From NCBI GenBank assembly GCA_902801885.1, contig CADCJX010000018.1, forward strand, positions 1 to 46,980: 46,980 bases of DNA, given 5' to 3'. Under the pieces are notes generated by a model. It did not search any database, was not told where the DNA came from, and saw only the letters and a program-made list of their open reading frames with translations. The position numbers and the translations under genes are program-made. This DNA is from an uncultured Bacteroidia bacterium (lineage in GTDB: Bacteria > Bacteroidota > Bacteroidia > Bacteroidales > UBA932). Below, one piece after another: positions 33,865 to 42,424 of this stretch (position 1 is its first letter; the number at the start of each line of letters is the position of its first letter).

Positions 33865-35959
33865 TTACCTCGTCTTTTGTCCCGTTGTTGGCAACCACCC
33901 TGAAAGTGTCGGTATCCTTCCTGAGCCTCAGACCAGTAAAAGTCCAGATAACTCCCGTATCCTCTTCAGACTTGTATTTCTTGGTAACTATCCTTCCGTT
34001 CTGGTAAAGCGTGAGGTTCCTGGCATTGCTGTAGACCTTGATGGAGAAATCCTGTCCGGCAGGACGGTACTTCAAGCGCCTGGAGGTGATATAAACCGTG
34101 GTTTCCTTCTTGTTCCACAAAGACTTGTAAAGGTAGAATGCATCCTTGCGGGTCTGGCGGTCCCTTGTCACGAGCCCTTTGTCATTCATGTACTTCCTGG
34201 CATCGTTGGACACGAAACGTTCTCCGTTGTCCGAATCCATGTAACCTTCCTGGCGATTCGCCACAGGGAAGTCGAACATCACCCAGACGGCAGTGAAACC
34301 GAGCCATGGCATTCGCATTATCTGCCGTACATAGGCTTCATGGAACATATTGCCATATTCCTCGAAGTGCTTCGAATCATCGCCCAAGGTCCTGACGGCC
34401 TTGGAAGGATCCCAGACATGGCAGAAAGGATTGACTCCTACACCGTACTCTCCGATATTTACAGGGGCCTTCTTCCTGAGTGAACGGACCATCTGTATGT
34501 CTTCCGTAAACTTGTCGAACCTGTTGGGATTGTAGTACCAGCCGTAGTAGGTGTTCTGGGAACAGAAATCGCCTGCCAGGCCGGGATAACCGTCACGGGC
34601 CAGTCTCGAATCGTCAGTGAAGCCTACCAGACGGTAAGGGTCGAGTTTCTTGGTATATTCATAGAGTTTCCCGGTCTCGTACACCACCGCAGGTGCGTCG
34701 AAAGCTCCCTGCAGGTCGGCATTGTTGCCCCAGGAGTCCAGTTCGTTCCACATTCCCCAGAAAACGATGCTCGGATGATTGTACAGATTGGTGACCATTT
34801 CCTTCATCTGATGGCGGATGTTGTTGAAATAAGCCTGTTTGGCCCTTTCTCCGCAGACATTGACCCATGGTACTTCTGTCTGGACAACTATTCCCAGGGA
34901 ATCGCAGAGACGGAAAGCAATGTCATTATGGGGATAATGGGCAAGACGCAGGAAATTGGCACCAAGTTCCTTGACAATCCTGTAATCCCTGCGGTAGTCT
35001 GACTCGTCCAGGGCGGAAGCCTTTCCATCCGTGTCCTGATGCATGGCCACTCCCCGGAGCGGATAAGGCTCCCCGTTCAGGATGAAACCACGCTCAGGGT
35101 CAATCTCGTAGGAACGGTAGCCGAGTTTGGTCTCGGCGATGTCCAGCATCCTCTTGCCCTTGAAAACCTCAACCCTCATGGTGTAGAGGTAGGGATCCTT
35201 GACGCCGTTCCAGAAACGTATGCCGGTGGCAAGGAAATCATGCATGAAGTCATATTCAGAGAAAGCGGGGACATAGACTTCACGGTCGGCCTGGTAGCCA
35301 AGGGTACCGTCCGCCTCGACAAGCTGCACCCTGACCTTGACTTCAGTGCCTTTCTGGCTGGAATTGACGAGCCTGGTGAAGACCTTCGTCTCGACCTTCC
35401 TCTTCGAGACCTCAGGAGTCTCGCAACGGAGCCTGTACATTCCGTACTCTTCCGGAGAAAGGTAGACGTCATCCATCTGAAGCAGCCAGACCGGTCCATG
35501 AAGGCCTCCGTTCTTGTTAAAGTCGGAGGAGACAGGGATCAGGTTGACGTCCTCCCTGTTGTCGCAGACGACCTCAACTACGTTTGCACCCTTCTTGAGA
35601 GACTCGGTCACCTTGACGACAAACGGAGTGTAACCTCCCTTGTGGGAAGCTACCTGCTCGCCGTTGACCTTGACAGTGGCAGCCTGGGCAGCACCTTCGA
35701 AGAGCAGGAAATGATCATGCTTGACGTCGTTTACCCTGAATGTACACCGGTAAGTCGCCTCACCCCTGAAATACTTTGGAGAATGGCCGTCTACTGCATT
35801 GTACGAATGCGGTACAGTGACGCTTTGCCATGAAACACCATCCTTGCTGAACTCCCAATCCTTCAACTGCTCCTGACGGTTCCCCCTGATCTGACCGTCC
35901 AAAGGAAGCACGGCTGTAAACAGCACGGCGGCCAGAAACAGACTTCTATAAAATCTCAT
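33848..35959 (-). CDS. Glycoside hydrolase family 2 enzyme (beta-galactosidase-like)
   Basis: The 703-residue exported protein has a signal peptide ending near LDGQ, a jelly-roll sugar-binding domain (about 25-180), an Ig-like domain (185-285) and a TIM barrel (about 285-590), with a C-terminal Ig-like domain. The acid/base Glu is in WGMWNELDSWG and the nucleophile Glu in VNIGEYGVG. The conserved GVAMHQD and LRLAHYPH stretches fit beta-galactosidases, but beta-glucuronidase or mannosidase activity cannot be ruled out. It is the last gene of the ABC/nucleotidase unit, 9 bp after the metallophosphatase stop. Confidence 0.9.
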   Translation of the reverse strand: MRFYRSLFLAAVLFTAVLPLDGQIRGNRQEQLKDWEFSKDGVSWQSVTVPHSYNAVDGHSPKYFRGEATYRCTFRVNDVKHDHFLLFEGAAQAATVKVNGEQVASHKGGYTPFVVKVTESLKKGANVVEVVCDNREDVNLIPVSSDFNKNGGLHGPVWLLQMDDVYLSPEEYGMYRLRCETPEVSKRKVETKVFTRLVNSSQKGTEVKVRVQLVEADGTLGYQADREVYVPAFSEYDFMHDFLATGIRFWNGVKDPYLYTMRVEVFKGKRMLDIAETKLGYRSYEIDPERGFILNGEPYPLRGVAMHQDTDGKASALDESDYRRDYRIVKELGANFLRLAHYPHNDIAFRLCDSLGIVVQTEVPWVNVCGERAKQAYFNNIRHQMKEMVTNLYNHPSIVFWGMWNELDSWGNNADLQGAFDAPAVVYETGKLYEYTKKLDPYRLVGFTDDSRLARDGYPGLAGDFCSQNTYYGWYYNPNRFDKFTEDIQMVRSLRKKAPVNIGEYGVGVNPFCHVWDPSKAVRTLGDDSKHFEEYGNMFHEAYVRQIMRMPWLGFTAVWVMFDFPVANRQEGYMDSDNGERFVSNDARKYMNDKGLVTRDRQTRKDAFYLYKSLWNKKETTVYITSRRLKYRPAGQDFSIKVYSNARNLTLYQNGRIVTKKYKSEEDTGVIWTFTGLRLRKDTDTFRVVANNGTKDEVTISRL

Positions 35960-35968
35960 ATTACACTC

Positions 35969-36805
35969 TTACTTCTTGTAGACTTTCATATTACCCATTT
36001 CCAGGCCCCAGCAACCTACCTGGACGATCGGGACGATCTGCCCGTCCAGATTCTTCTCCAAACCCGGTTCCTCAAGGAATGTGTGGGAATGCCCCCCGAC
36101 AACGATGTCGACACCACGGCTGCCGCGGACGAGAGTATGGTCGTTGTATGGGCCGCCGGTGTAGCCGATGTGGGTGAGCGCGATGACAAGGTCACACTTC
36201 TTCTCTTCCTTCAGGAAGGAAGCCCACTTGTTGACTACCTGGGAATTGTCGAACGCTGGGATCTTGCTGGAGATCTCGTGCGAGACCAGGGTCGTAATGT
36301 CCGGCATCAGGCCGATTATGCCAATCTTCATGCCGGCCTTGCGGACTATGGTGTAAGGCTTGACGTACTTTCCAAGCTCGAATTGAGAAAAGTCGTAGTT
36401 GGCACAGACCACCGGGCACTTGACCTTGGACATCCTCCTGGCAAGTTCATCGACTCCGTTGTCAAATTCATGGTTGCCTAGCGTGATGCAGTCATACTTC
36501 AGGGCATTGATCACATCAACTTCGACATCGCCTCCCAGGATGGAAAAATAGGATGTACCCTGGCTGAAGTCCCCGGCATGGAGGAAAAGTACGTTCCTCC
36601 TGCCGTCCGCCTTCACTATACTGTCCCTGCAGGCTGCACGTTCGATCACTCCTCCAAGGCCGTTTTCATCACCGGTACGTTCCGGTTCCATGTGGCTGTG
36701 GGTGTCATTGAAATGAATGATAGTGAGTCTCTTCTGGGCGTTGACTCCGGTAGCCGAGACCAGGACTGCCACAACCACGGCCACCGCTGCATAGAACCTT
36801 CTCAT
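35969..36805 (-). CDS. Metallophosphatase domain of a split 5'-nucleotidase
   Basis: The 278-residue exported protein has a signal peptide and all calcineurin-like motifs of 5'-nucleotidases: HFNDTHSH, LHAGDFSQG, TLGNHEFDNG, ALTHIG and VVGGHSHTF. They bind the two metal ions. It lacks the C-terminal substrate-binding domain, which is encoded by the gene just upstream. Its start overlaps that gene's end by 4 bp. Together the two should make a periplasmic 5'-nucleotidase for nucleotide scavenging. Confidence 0.92.
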   Translation of the reverse strand: MRRFYAAVAVVVAVLVSATGVNAQKRLTIIHFNDTHSHMEPERTGDENGLGGVIERAACRDSIVKADGRRNVLFLHAGDFSQGTSYFSILGGDVEVDVINALKYDCITLGNHEFDNGVDELARRMSKVKCPVVCANYDFSQFELGKYVKPYTIVRKAGMKIGIIGLMPDITTLVSHEISSKIPAFDNSQVVNKWASFLKEEKKCDLVIALTHIGYTGGPYNDHTLVRGSRGVDIVVGGHSHTFLEEPGLEKNLDGQIVPIVQVGCWGLEMGNMKVYKK

Positions 36806-37656
36806 TCCCGTCCCTCCTTTTCAATAGTTATCCAATGTTTGTTCTCAAACTCGACCGGCTTGCCTGCAGCAGTGAGCCCTTTGACATAGTCTATGACAGT
36901 GTCGTAAATCCATCCTTTGCAATGGATCACTTCAAGGGCATTCTTCGAGATTGAGAATCCGTCTCCACCGTCGAGGAGGAAATTGATGGTAGCGATACCG
37001 TAGACCCTGTCATCGTCAAGAGGCTCACCATTGACTGTGGCAGAAACTATCTTCCCGTTCCTGGCCACAACTTTCATTCCGCCTATGATCAGGAACTTCT
37101 CCCTGGCCATCTGGTCAAGCAGGGCCCTGACGTCACGTCCCTTCAAGGCGACATAGCAGAGGTTGTTCTTGAAAGGGAACATGGACATGATGTCATCATA
37201 GAATATCTCACCCTTGGGCATGTCGATCCTGACTCCCCCACGGTTGGTGAAACCGATGTCTATCTTTTTCCCGGTACTGTCGGCGGTGGCCCTCATGACT
37301 TCATCGATGAACCAGTCATAGAGAGGGCATTCCGGAGACTTCCTGACCATTTCTTCAGTCGAGTAGCCGATAACCTGCTTGACCTTGCTCATTGCTGGCT
37401 GGGCATCCAGGATGACCTTGGCTACATTCCTTACGGTTCCGCGACGGAACTTCTTTCCGTTGGGTGCTGTATATGTCCGGCCGGAGACAGTCCCCATGGC
37501 TTCTGCCACATTGTCTGCATTCGAGGCCACCACACCTGTACGGTGTCCGTCAATCTTCTCCTTCTTCCAGGTAACCTTGGTTTCCTGGGCGAGGAGCATC
37601 GAAGGAAGCAGGATCAGGGCAACCGCGAGGGACGCTATTCTTCTCATCATCAGCAA
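36802..37656 (-). CDS. C-terminal domain of a split 5'-nucleotidase
   Basis: The 284-residue exported protein has a signal peptide ending LLAQ and the 5'-nucleotidase C-terminal fold that holds the base and sugar (GFTNRGGVRIDMPKGEI, then FPFKNNLCYV, then LLDGGDGF). The aromatic stacking part is not obvious by eye. In one-piece enzymes this domain follows the metallophosphatase; here it is encoded first, so gene order is the reverse of the fused protein. It begins directly after the ABC permease stop. Confidence 0.9.
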   Translation of the reverse strand: MLMMRRIASLAVALILLPSMLLAQETKVTWKKEKIDGHRTGVVASNADNVAEAMGTVSGRTYTAPNGKKFRRGTVRNVAKVILDAQPAMSKVKQVIGYSTEEMVRKSPECPLYDWFIDEVMRATADSTGKKIDIGFTNRGGVRIDMPKGEIFYDDIMSMFPFKNNLCYVALKGRDVRALLDQMAREKFLIIGGMKVVARNGKIVSATVNGEPLDDDRVYGIATINFLLDGGDGFSISKNALEVIHCKGWIYDTVIDYVKGLTAAGKPVEFENKHWITIEKEGRE

Positions 37657-39045
37657 TTACTTCTGTTTAAGCCAATTCCAAAGATCCTTAAAGGTAGACT
37701 TCTTTCCAAACATCAGGATACCGACCTTGTAGATCTTGGCTGAAAGCCATGCACACCCGATGAAAGTGAAGAAAAGAAGTACTATCGAAAGGATAAGCTG
37801 CCACATCGGTACTCCATAAGGGATCCTGGCCAGCATAACGATCGGAGAAGTGAAAGGAATAAGGGATCCCCAGACCACGACTCCGCTGTCAGGATTCTGG
37901 AAGGCCATGAGGATGATCATGTACGCAACCATCAACGGAATGGTTATCGGCATCTGAAGCTGCTGGGTGTCATCCACGCTCTCGACTGCCGAGCCGACGG
38001 CCGCATAGAGTGAGGCATAAAGCAGATAACCAAGTACGAAGTAGATAAGGAACGAGATGATAAGCTTGACCCAAGGAATATTAGCCAGCGTGGCTACAAC
38101 GGTATGGAGTTCGTCTGGGGCTCCTGCCTGGACTGCCGAGCTGTCCGCCGAAGCAACGATCCCTCCGATGGCTTCCATCTGGTCAGGAGTGACTCCTACG
38201 GTCTGGGCCATCATCTGGGGATCTCCGGAGAAGCTCTTGAGCATGTCCTTGCCCATGAACATGCTGGCTCCGGAGACAAGGACGACCGTAAGTACGATCC
38301 ACAGAAGGAATTGGGTAAGTGCAACCAGTGCCACACCAATGATCTTGCCGAACATCAGGTCAACGGCCTTGACGGAGGAGATCAGAACCTCAACCACCCT
38401 GCTGGATTTCTCTTCGATGACGCTTGACATGACCTGGCCTCCGAACATCATTATGAACATCCATATGATGATACCAAGAAGCATCGACACTATCATGTAG
38501 ATGCCGGATTCAGAGACACTCTCCTTGCCAGTCTCATCCAGGGTGTATTCAGTCACTTTTACATTTGACTTTACATCCTCCATGATCTGGGCAAGGTTGT
38601 CGATCCCGTACTGCTGGACCCTGTATTCCTCGACAGCATCGTCCACCCTGGCGCCGAGAGTGCCGGTAAATTCGACACCGAGCGGATCCTTTGAATAGGC
38701 CTGGACAGAAACCGTCTTCTTGACAGTGTCAATTGGCGAAATCACCACGAGGACATCCTTTTCAAGGTCCTTGAGGTGCAACTTGATGTTGTCAGGAGAT
38801 TCAGTGGAGAAATCCGTGTAAGTCACCCTGTCGTTGTTGACCAGATGCGGCATGACGATCCCGGACTGGTCCACGACCGCCACATCCTGCTTTCTCTCCT
38901 TGGTGCTGCCCATGATGAGGAAGATGACTACCATCATCGCAGCGAATAGGATAGGAACCACGAAGGTGGTCACAAGGAAAGACTTCTTCTTGACGCGGGT
39001 CATGTACTCGCGTGAAATGACTGTCTTTATGATTCTGAAATCCAT
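37657..39045 (-). CDS. ABC-2 type exporter permease (NatB-like)
   Basis: The 462-residue protein has an N-terminal membrane segment (about 22-45), a large extracytoplasmic domain (about 50-180) and six C-terminal hydrophobic segments, the ABC-2 permease layout. The motif EEKSSRVVEVLISSV after TM2 is typical of NatB/CcmA-like exporters. These pump sodium or other ions and small molecules outward. It is paired with the ATPase gene, 2 bp upstream, and the nucleotidase gene follows without a gap. Confidence 0.88.
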   Translation of the reverse strand: MDFRIIKTVISREYMTRVKKKSFLVTTFVVPILFAAMMVVIFLIMGSTKERKQDVAVVDQSGIVMPHLVNNDRVTYTDFSTESPDNIKLHLKDLEKDVLVVISPIDTVKKTVSVQAYSKDPLGVEFTGTLGARVDDAVEEYRVQQYGIDNLAQIMEDVKSNVKVTEYTLDETGKESVSESGIYMIVSMLLGIIIWMFIMMFGGQVMSSVIEEKSSRVVEVLISSVKAVDLMFGKIIGVALVALTQFLLWIVLTVVLVSGASMFMGKDMLKSFSGDPQMMAQTVGVTPDQMEAIGGIVASADSSAVQAGAPDELHTVVATLANIPWVKLIISFLIYFVLGYLLYASLYAAVGSAVESVDDTQQLQMPITIPLMVAYMIILMAFQNPDSGVVVWGSLIPFTSPIVMLARIPYGVPMWQLILSIVLLFFTFIGCAWLSAKIYKVGILMFGKKSTFKDLWNWLKQK

Positions 39046-39047
39046 GG

Positions 39048-39968
39048 CTATGCTTCCTCCTCCTGGGTTACAAGTTTGATGAAAATGTCGTTCATCCTGG
39101 GGATGAGCTCCTTGAACGAATTGACCGTCACTCCGCTTGACAGGATGGCGGCTAGGACGTCATTGGAAGAAACGCCATCGCCTATGGTGATGACAGCCGT
39201 GTGCCTTCCAGCATTGTCTTCATCGGAAAGGACCGTGAACAATCCTGCAGCGTCTGCGACCTTCTGCTCACCGGAGTAGATAAGTTCGATATTGTTGTTT
39301 CCGTGCTCGCGGCGGATCTCGTCGACTCCGCCGGTAATCACAAGCTTGGACTTGTTGATGAGCGCTATCCTGTCACAGAGTTCCTCGACCGATTCCATGT
39401 TGTGGGTGGAGAGGATTATGGTAGCGCCCTCATCCTTCAGTCTCAGGATCTCCTTGCGGATCAGTTCTGCATTGACTGGATCGAATCCGGAGAACGGCTC
39501 GTCCAGAATCATGAGAGAAGGCTTGTGAACGACGGTGGTTATGAACTGGAGCTTCTGGGCCATACCCTTGGAAAGTTCCTCCACCTTCTTCTTCCACCAG
39601 TCCTGAATGCCGAAACGGACGAACCACTGCTTGAGTTCCCTTCTGGCCTCTGCAGCGCTCAAACCCTTGAGCTGGGCCAGGTACATGGCCTGGTCACCGA
39701 CCTCCATCTTGCGGTAAAGCCCCCTCTCTTCCGGGAGATAGCCGATCTTCTCGACATCACTCTGTGTGATGGGGTGGCCATCGAAGACCACCTCTCCGGA
39801 ATTGGGGATGGTGATCCTGTTGATAATCCTGATCAAAGTAGTCTTACCCGCACCGTTAGGCCCAAGCAGTCCGAAGATCTGTCCCTTAGGGATGTCCACC
39901 GAGACATCGTCCAGAGCAACCTTCTCCCCGAAACGCTTGCTTATGCCCTTACATTCTATAAGTCCCAT
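39048..39968 (-). CDS. ABC exporter ATP-binding protein (NatA-like)
   Basis: The 306-residue protein has Walker A GPNGAGKTTL (about 36-45), signature LSKGMAQKL, Walker B LMILDEPFSGFD, the switch His in STHNM, and a C-terminal DUF4162-like end (about 225-306). It powers the ABC-2 permease encoded next. It is the first gene of a five-gene unit ending in the GH2 gene. A TATATTTG box at 39989-39996 lies 20 bases before the start. Confidence 0.93.
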   Translation of the reverse strand: MGLIECKGISKRFGEKVALDDVSVDIPKGQIFGLLGPNGAGKTTLIRIINRITIPNSGEVVFDGHPITQSDVEKIGYLPEERGLYRKMEVGDQAMYLAQLKGLSAAEARRELKQWFVRFGIQDWWKKKVEELSKGMAQKLQFITTVVHKPSLMILDEPFSGFDPVNAELIRKEILRLKDEGATIILSTHNMESVEELCDRIALINKSKLVITGGVDEIRREHGNNNIELIYSGEQKVADAAGLFTVLSDEDNAGRHTAVITIGDGVSSNDVLAAILSSGVTVNSFKELIPRMNDIFIKLVTQEEEA

Positions 39969-39988
39969 ATCTTTTATTATAGTTTTCG

Positions 39989-39996
39989 CAAATATA
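39989..39996 (-). promoter_or_regulatory. -7 box of the ABC/nucleotidase/GH2 unit
   Basis: TATATTTG on the reverse strand, 20 bases before the ATG at 39968. The surrounding sequence (39969-40035) is very AT-rich. Confidence 0.65.
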
Positions 39997-40035
39997 ATAA
40001 TTAATTATCGAATTGCAATAATTATTTATAGAATT

Positions 40036-41079
40036 TTATAAACTAATCAATTTTACCACAAGTTCCACCAGAAGGTCCCCGGGAGATGCCTCCCCGACAT
40101 CGCCTCCCTTACCCTTGAAATCATAGTCGCAGAGGAGCGAAATAGCATCCATCGCCTTCCGTACGGGATAGTTTGAAACCGCGGCATCATATTCCTTCCA
40201 AAAATAAGGATTCACGCCTTGAAGGGCGGTTGCAACTTCTGTCCTGTCCGGGTAACGGTTCTTCTCCTTCAGGGCACCGTACTTGAGGATCCTTAGGAAA
40301 TGAGTGTACAAAGCACTGACGGCCATGGGCATGGCAAACCTTGGTGACTCGCCGATGCGGGTAGCAACCTTCAATGCCTTTGGGGCATTGCGGTAAGAAA
40401 GCTCCTTGGTCAGTTCAAAGATGCTGTACTCCCTGCTTATCCCTACATTCTTCTCAATATCAACTGAAGTAATCTTTCCCGTGCCCTCGGGAAGATTCTT
40501 GAGCAACTTGTCTGTCTCAACGACGATCTTGCTCATGTCGGTACCAGCATACTCGGCCAGGAGTGCAGCGGCTTCTGGATCGATCATGATTCCCCGTGAA
40601 GAGCAATACTGGGTGATCCAGGGAGCCATCTCATAATCCCTCAACGCATTGGATTCAACAACCACTCCATTCTTCAAGCACTGCTTATAGAGGGATTTCC
40701 GTTTATCGGCAGAAGCCCCTCGCATCAGGAGGACTAGAATCGTCGAATCCAAGGGATTTTCGCAATATATGGCCAGATGCTCAAGGTCTTTCATGGCCTG
40801 GGCATCCTTAACGACGACGAGCTGCCTTTCGGCCATCATCGGGAAACGCCTGGCTGCAGTGATAACTGTCTCCGCATCGACATCGGCCCCGTAGCATACG
40901 GTCTCGTTGAAATCGCGGGAAAACTCGTCAAGGGAATGTTCGATTACAGAATTGCAGACAAGGTCGAGATAGTAGGGTTCATCACCCATCAGAAGATAGA
41001 TCGGAGAGAATTCTCCAGCCTCTATCTTGGCTATCAGAGAGCTGCACTGGGCAGCTACATTTACCGTACCTTTGGCCAT
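40036..41079 (-). CDS. holA: DNA polymerase III delta subunit
   Basis: The 347-residue protein has the HolA N-terminal pattern (FSPIYLLMGDEPYYLDLV), the modified AAA+ core and the C-terminal helical collar (EYSIFELTKELSYR). Delta opens the beta clamp within the clamp loader. I chose the ATG at 41079; an earlier start (TTG near 41097) lies inside the -7 box. The gene lies between the ABC unit and the xerC-hpf terminator and has its own promoter, so it is probably expressed alone. Confidence 0.9.
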   Translation of the reverse strand: MAKGTVNVAAQCSSLIAKIEAGEFSPIYLLMGDEPYYLDLVCNSVIEHSLDEFSRDFNETVCYGADVDAETVITAARRFPMMAERQLVVVKDAQAMKDLEHLAIYCENPLDSTILVLLMRGASADKRKSLYKQCLKNGVVVESNALRDYEMAPWITQYCSSRGIMIDPEAAALLAEYAGTDMSKIVVETDKLLKNLPEGTGKITSVDIEKNVGISREYSIFELTKELSYRNAPKALKVATRIGESPRFAMPMAVSALYTHFLRILKYGALKEKNRYPDRTEVATALQGVNPYFWKEYDAAVSNYPVRKAMDAISLLCDYDFKGKGGDVGEASPGDLLVELVVKLISL

Positions 41080-41085
41080 AACAAA

Positions 41086-41109
41086 CAAAGATACCAATTT
41101 TATTGGTAT
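41086..41109 (-). promoter_or_regulatory. holA promoter with an 8-bp palindrome
   Basis: TATCTTTG on the reverse strand (41086-41093), only 6 bases before the ATG at 41079, so the transcript is nearly leaderless. A perfect inverted repeat ATACCAAT-TTT-ATTGGTAT at 41091-41109 overlaps the box, a possible operator. Confidence 0.55.
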
Positions 41110-41124
41110 TTCCCACCGGCAAAC

Positions 41125-41158
41125 GAAAAAGACAGGTCCGCCAAATAACGGACCTGCC
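41125..41158 (-). terminator. Terminator of the tcdA-to-hpf unit
   Basis: On the reverse strand AGGTCCG, an 8-base loop, CGGACCT, then GTC and a TTTTT run. It lies 21 bp after the hpf stop. The opposite orientation also has a stem, but a poorer U run. Confidence 0.8.
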
Positions 41159-41178
41159 TGACTTGTTATTCAAGAGCC

Positions 41179-41472
41179 TTATGCTTCGAATTTCTTTTCC
41201 TTGGTCCTCACGATCTTTTCCTTCATGAGGTCGACTGCAACGCTGATGGCATCCTCGAAAGTCGAGGCACTCCTTTCAATGAGCAGTTCCTGACCGTAAA
41301 GATGCGTCTGGATCTTGACCTCCTTGTTGTCAGGCTCATTGAGCAAAGATAACGTGACCTCAACTTCCTCGAGATGGTCACTGAACCTGGAAAGCTTCGA
41401 GACTTTCTTCTCTACGTAGTCGAGCAGCTTCTGATCTGCATCGAACTTCAGGGATTTTACTCTAATCTCCAT
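41179..41472 (-). CDS. hpf: Ribosome hibernation promoting factor, short type
   Basis: From the ATG at 41472 the protein has 97 residues, starting MEIRVKSLKFD, with the beta-alpha-beta fold of HPF/YfiA and the basic helix EKKVSKLSRF. It lacks the long-HPF C-terminal domain. It binds the 30S decoding site and helps keep ribosomes inactive in slow growth. Its start overlaps the xerC end by 11 bp, so translation is coupled. Confidence 0.92.
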   Translation of the reverse strand: MEIRVKSLKFDADQKLLDYVEKKVSKLSRFSDHLEEVEVTLSLLNEPDNKEVKIQTHLYGQELLIERSASTFEDAISVAVDLMKEKIVRTKEKKFEA

Positions 41473-42424
41473 TTTTACCTCCGCTTTTTGCCCTTGGATG
41501 GGCGTTAACATAAACTATTTTCAGTTTCTCGATGGAATTGTGCGTGTAGACCTGTGTAGCGGCAAGCGAGGAGTGTCCGAGCAGTTCCTTTATCGAGTTG
41601 AGATCAGCCCCTTCATTGAGAAGTTCAGTGGCGAGTGAATGCCTCAACACATGGGGAGACTTCCTCCCTGTGATACTGCCAACCTGCCCCAACTCGCTCT
41701 TTATCGCCCTGTCAACAAGCATCGGATAGAGTTTCCCACCCTTGGCCGTGACAAGAAGCGGATCGGATGCAGACCTTTTGCAGCCTTCCATCGATTCTAC
41801 TGATTGTAAATATAACGAAATTTCCTCACATAATGAAGGTACCAGGGGAATTTCTCTCATCTTGTCCCCTTTTCCCCTGACTTTCATTGTCTTCCTGGAG
41901 AAATCCACGCTGCCGACAGTAAGCCCTATCAACTCAGAACGGCGGATTCCCGTCGAGTAGAGGATTGAGACAATCATCCTGTCCAGGCGCCTTGAATAGA
42001 TGTCCTTAGAAAGCCGGTCCCCACCGCGGATAAGTTCAAGGTTCTCCTGTGAGACATTGCAGTCAGTCTTCTGGAAATATTCCTCCATGGTATCATCCCG
42101 GTAGAAGACGGGAAGCCTTTTCTCCATTTTCGGTCTTGAAACCAGACGCGCAGGATTCGACTTCAGGCGTCCGTCTTTCATCAGGAAGCGACAGAAACCG
42201 GACAGCACGCTCAAGTGCATGTTCACCGTCCTGGAGTCGAGTCCTCTCGCGTCGAGCAGATGGACCTCATAACTGCGGATAATCTGTGGCGTAAGGGATT
42301 CCACGATGTCTCCGGACGCGAAGGCTGCGAAATCTCCGAGAACCTCGGAATAAACCTGGGCGGTCCTTGGAGAATACCTTCTGACTGAAGTGACGTAGGC
42401 TATGTACTCATCTATTGCTGACAT
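41462..42424 (-). CDS. xerC: XerC/XerD-type tyrosine recombinase
   Basis: The 320-residue protein has an N-terminal SAM-like core-binding domain (1-95) and a catalytic domain with the complete set Arg161 (STGIRRSEL), Lys184 region, His258 and Arg261 (HVLRHSLA), His284 (LLGHSS) and Tyr293 (TQVYTH). It resolves chromosome dimers at dif. Location inside a housekeeping operon beside hpf, lack of an attachment site and the complete catalytic set separate it from the element integrase at 8723. Confidence 0.9.
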   Translation of the reverse strand: MSAIDEYIAYVTSVRRYSPRTAQVYSEVLGDFAAFASGDIVESLTPQIIRSYEVHLLDARGLDSRTVNMHLSVLSGFCRFLMKDGRLKSNPARLVSRPKMEKRLPVFYRDDTMEEYFQKTDCNVSQENLELIRGGDRLSKDIYSRRLDRMIVSILYSTGIRRSELIGLTVGSVDFSRKTMKVRGKGDKMREIPLVPSLCEEISLYLQSVESMEGCKRSASDPLLVTAKGGKLYPMLVDRAIKSELGQVGSITGRKSPHVLRHSLATELLNEGADLNSIKELLGHSSLAATQVYTHNSIEKLKIVYVNAHPRAKSGGKNGD

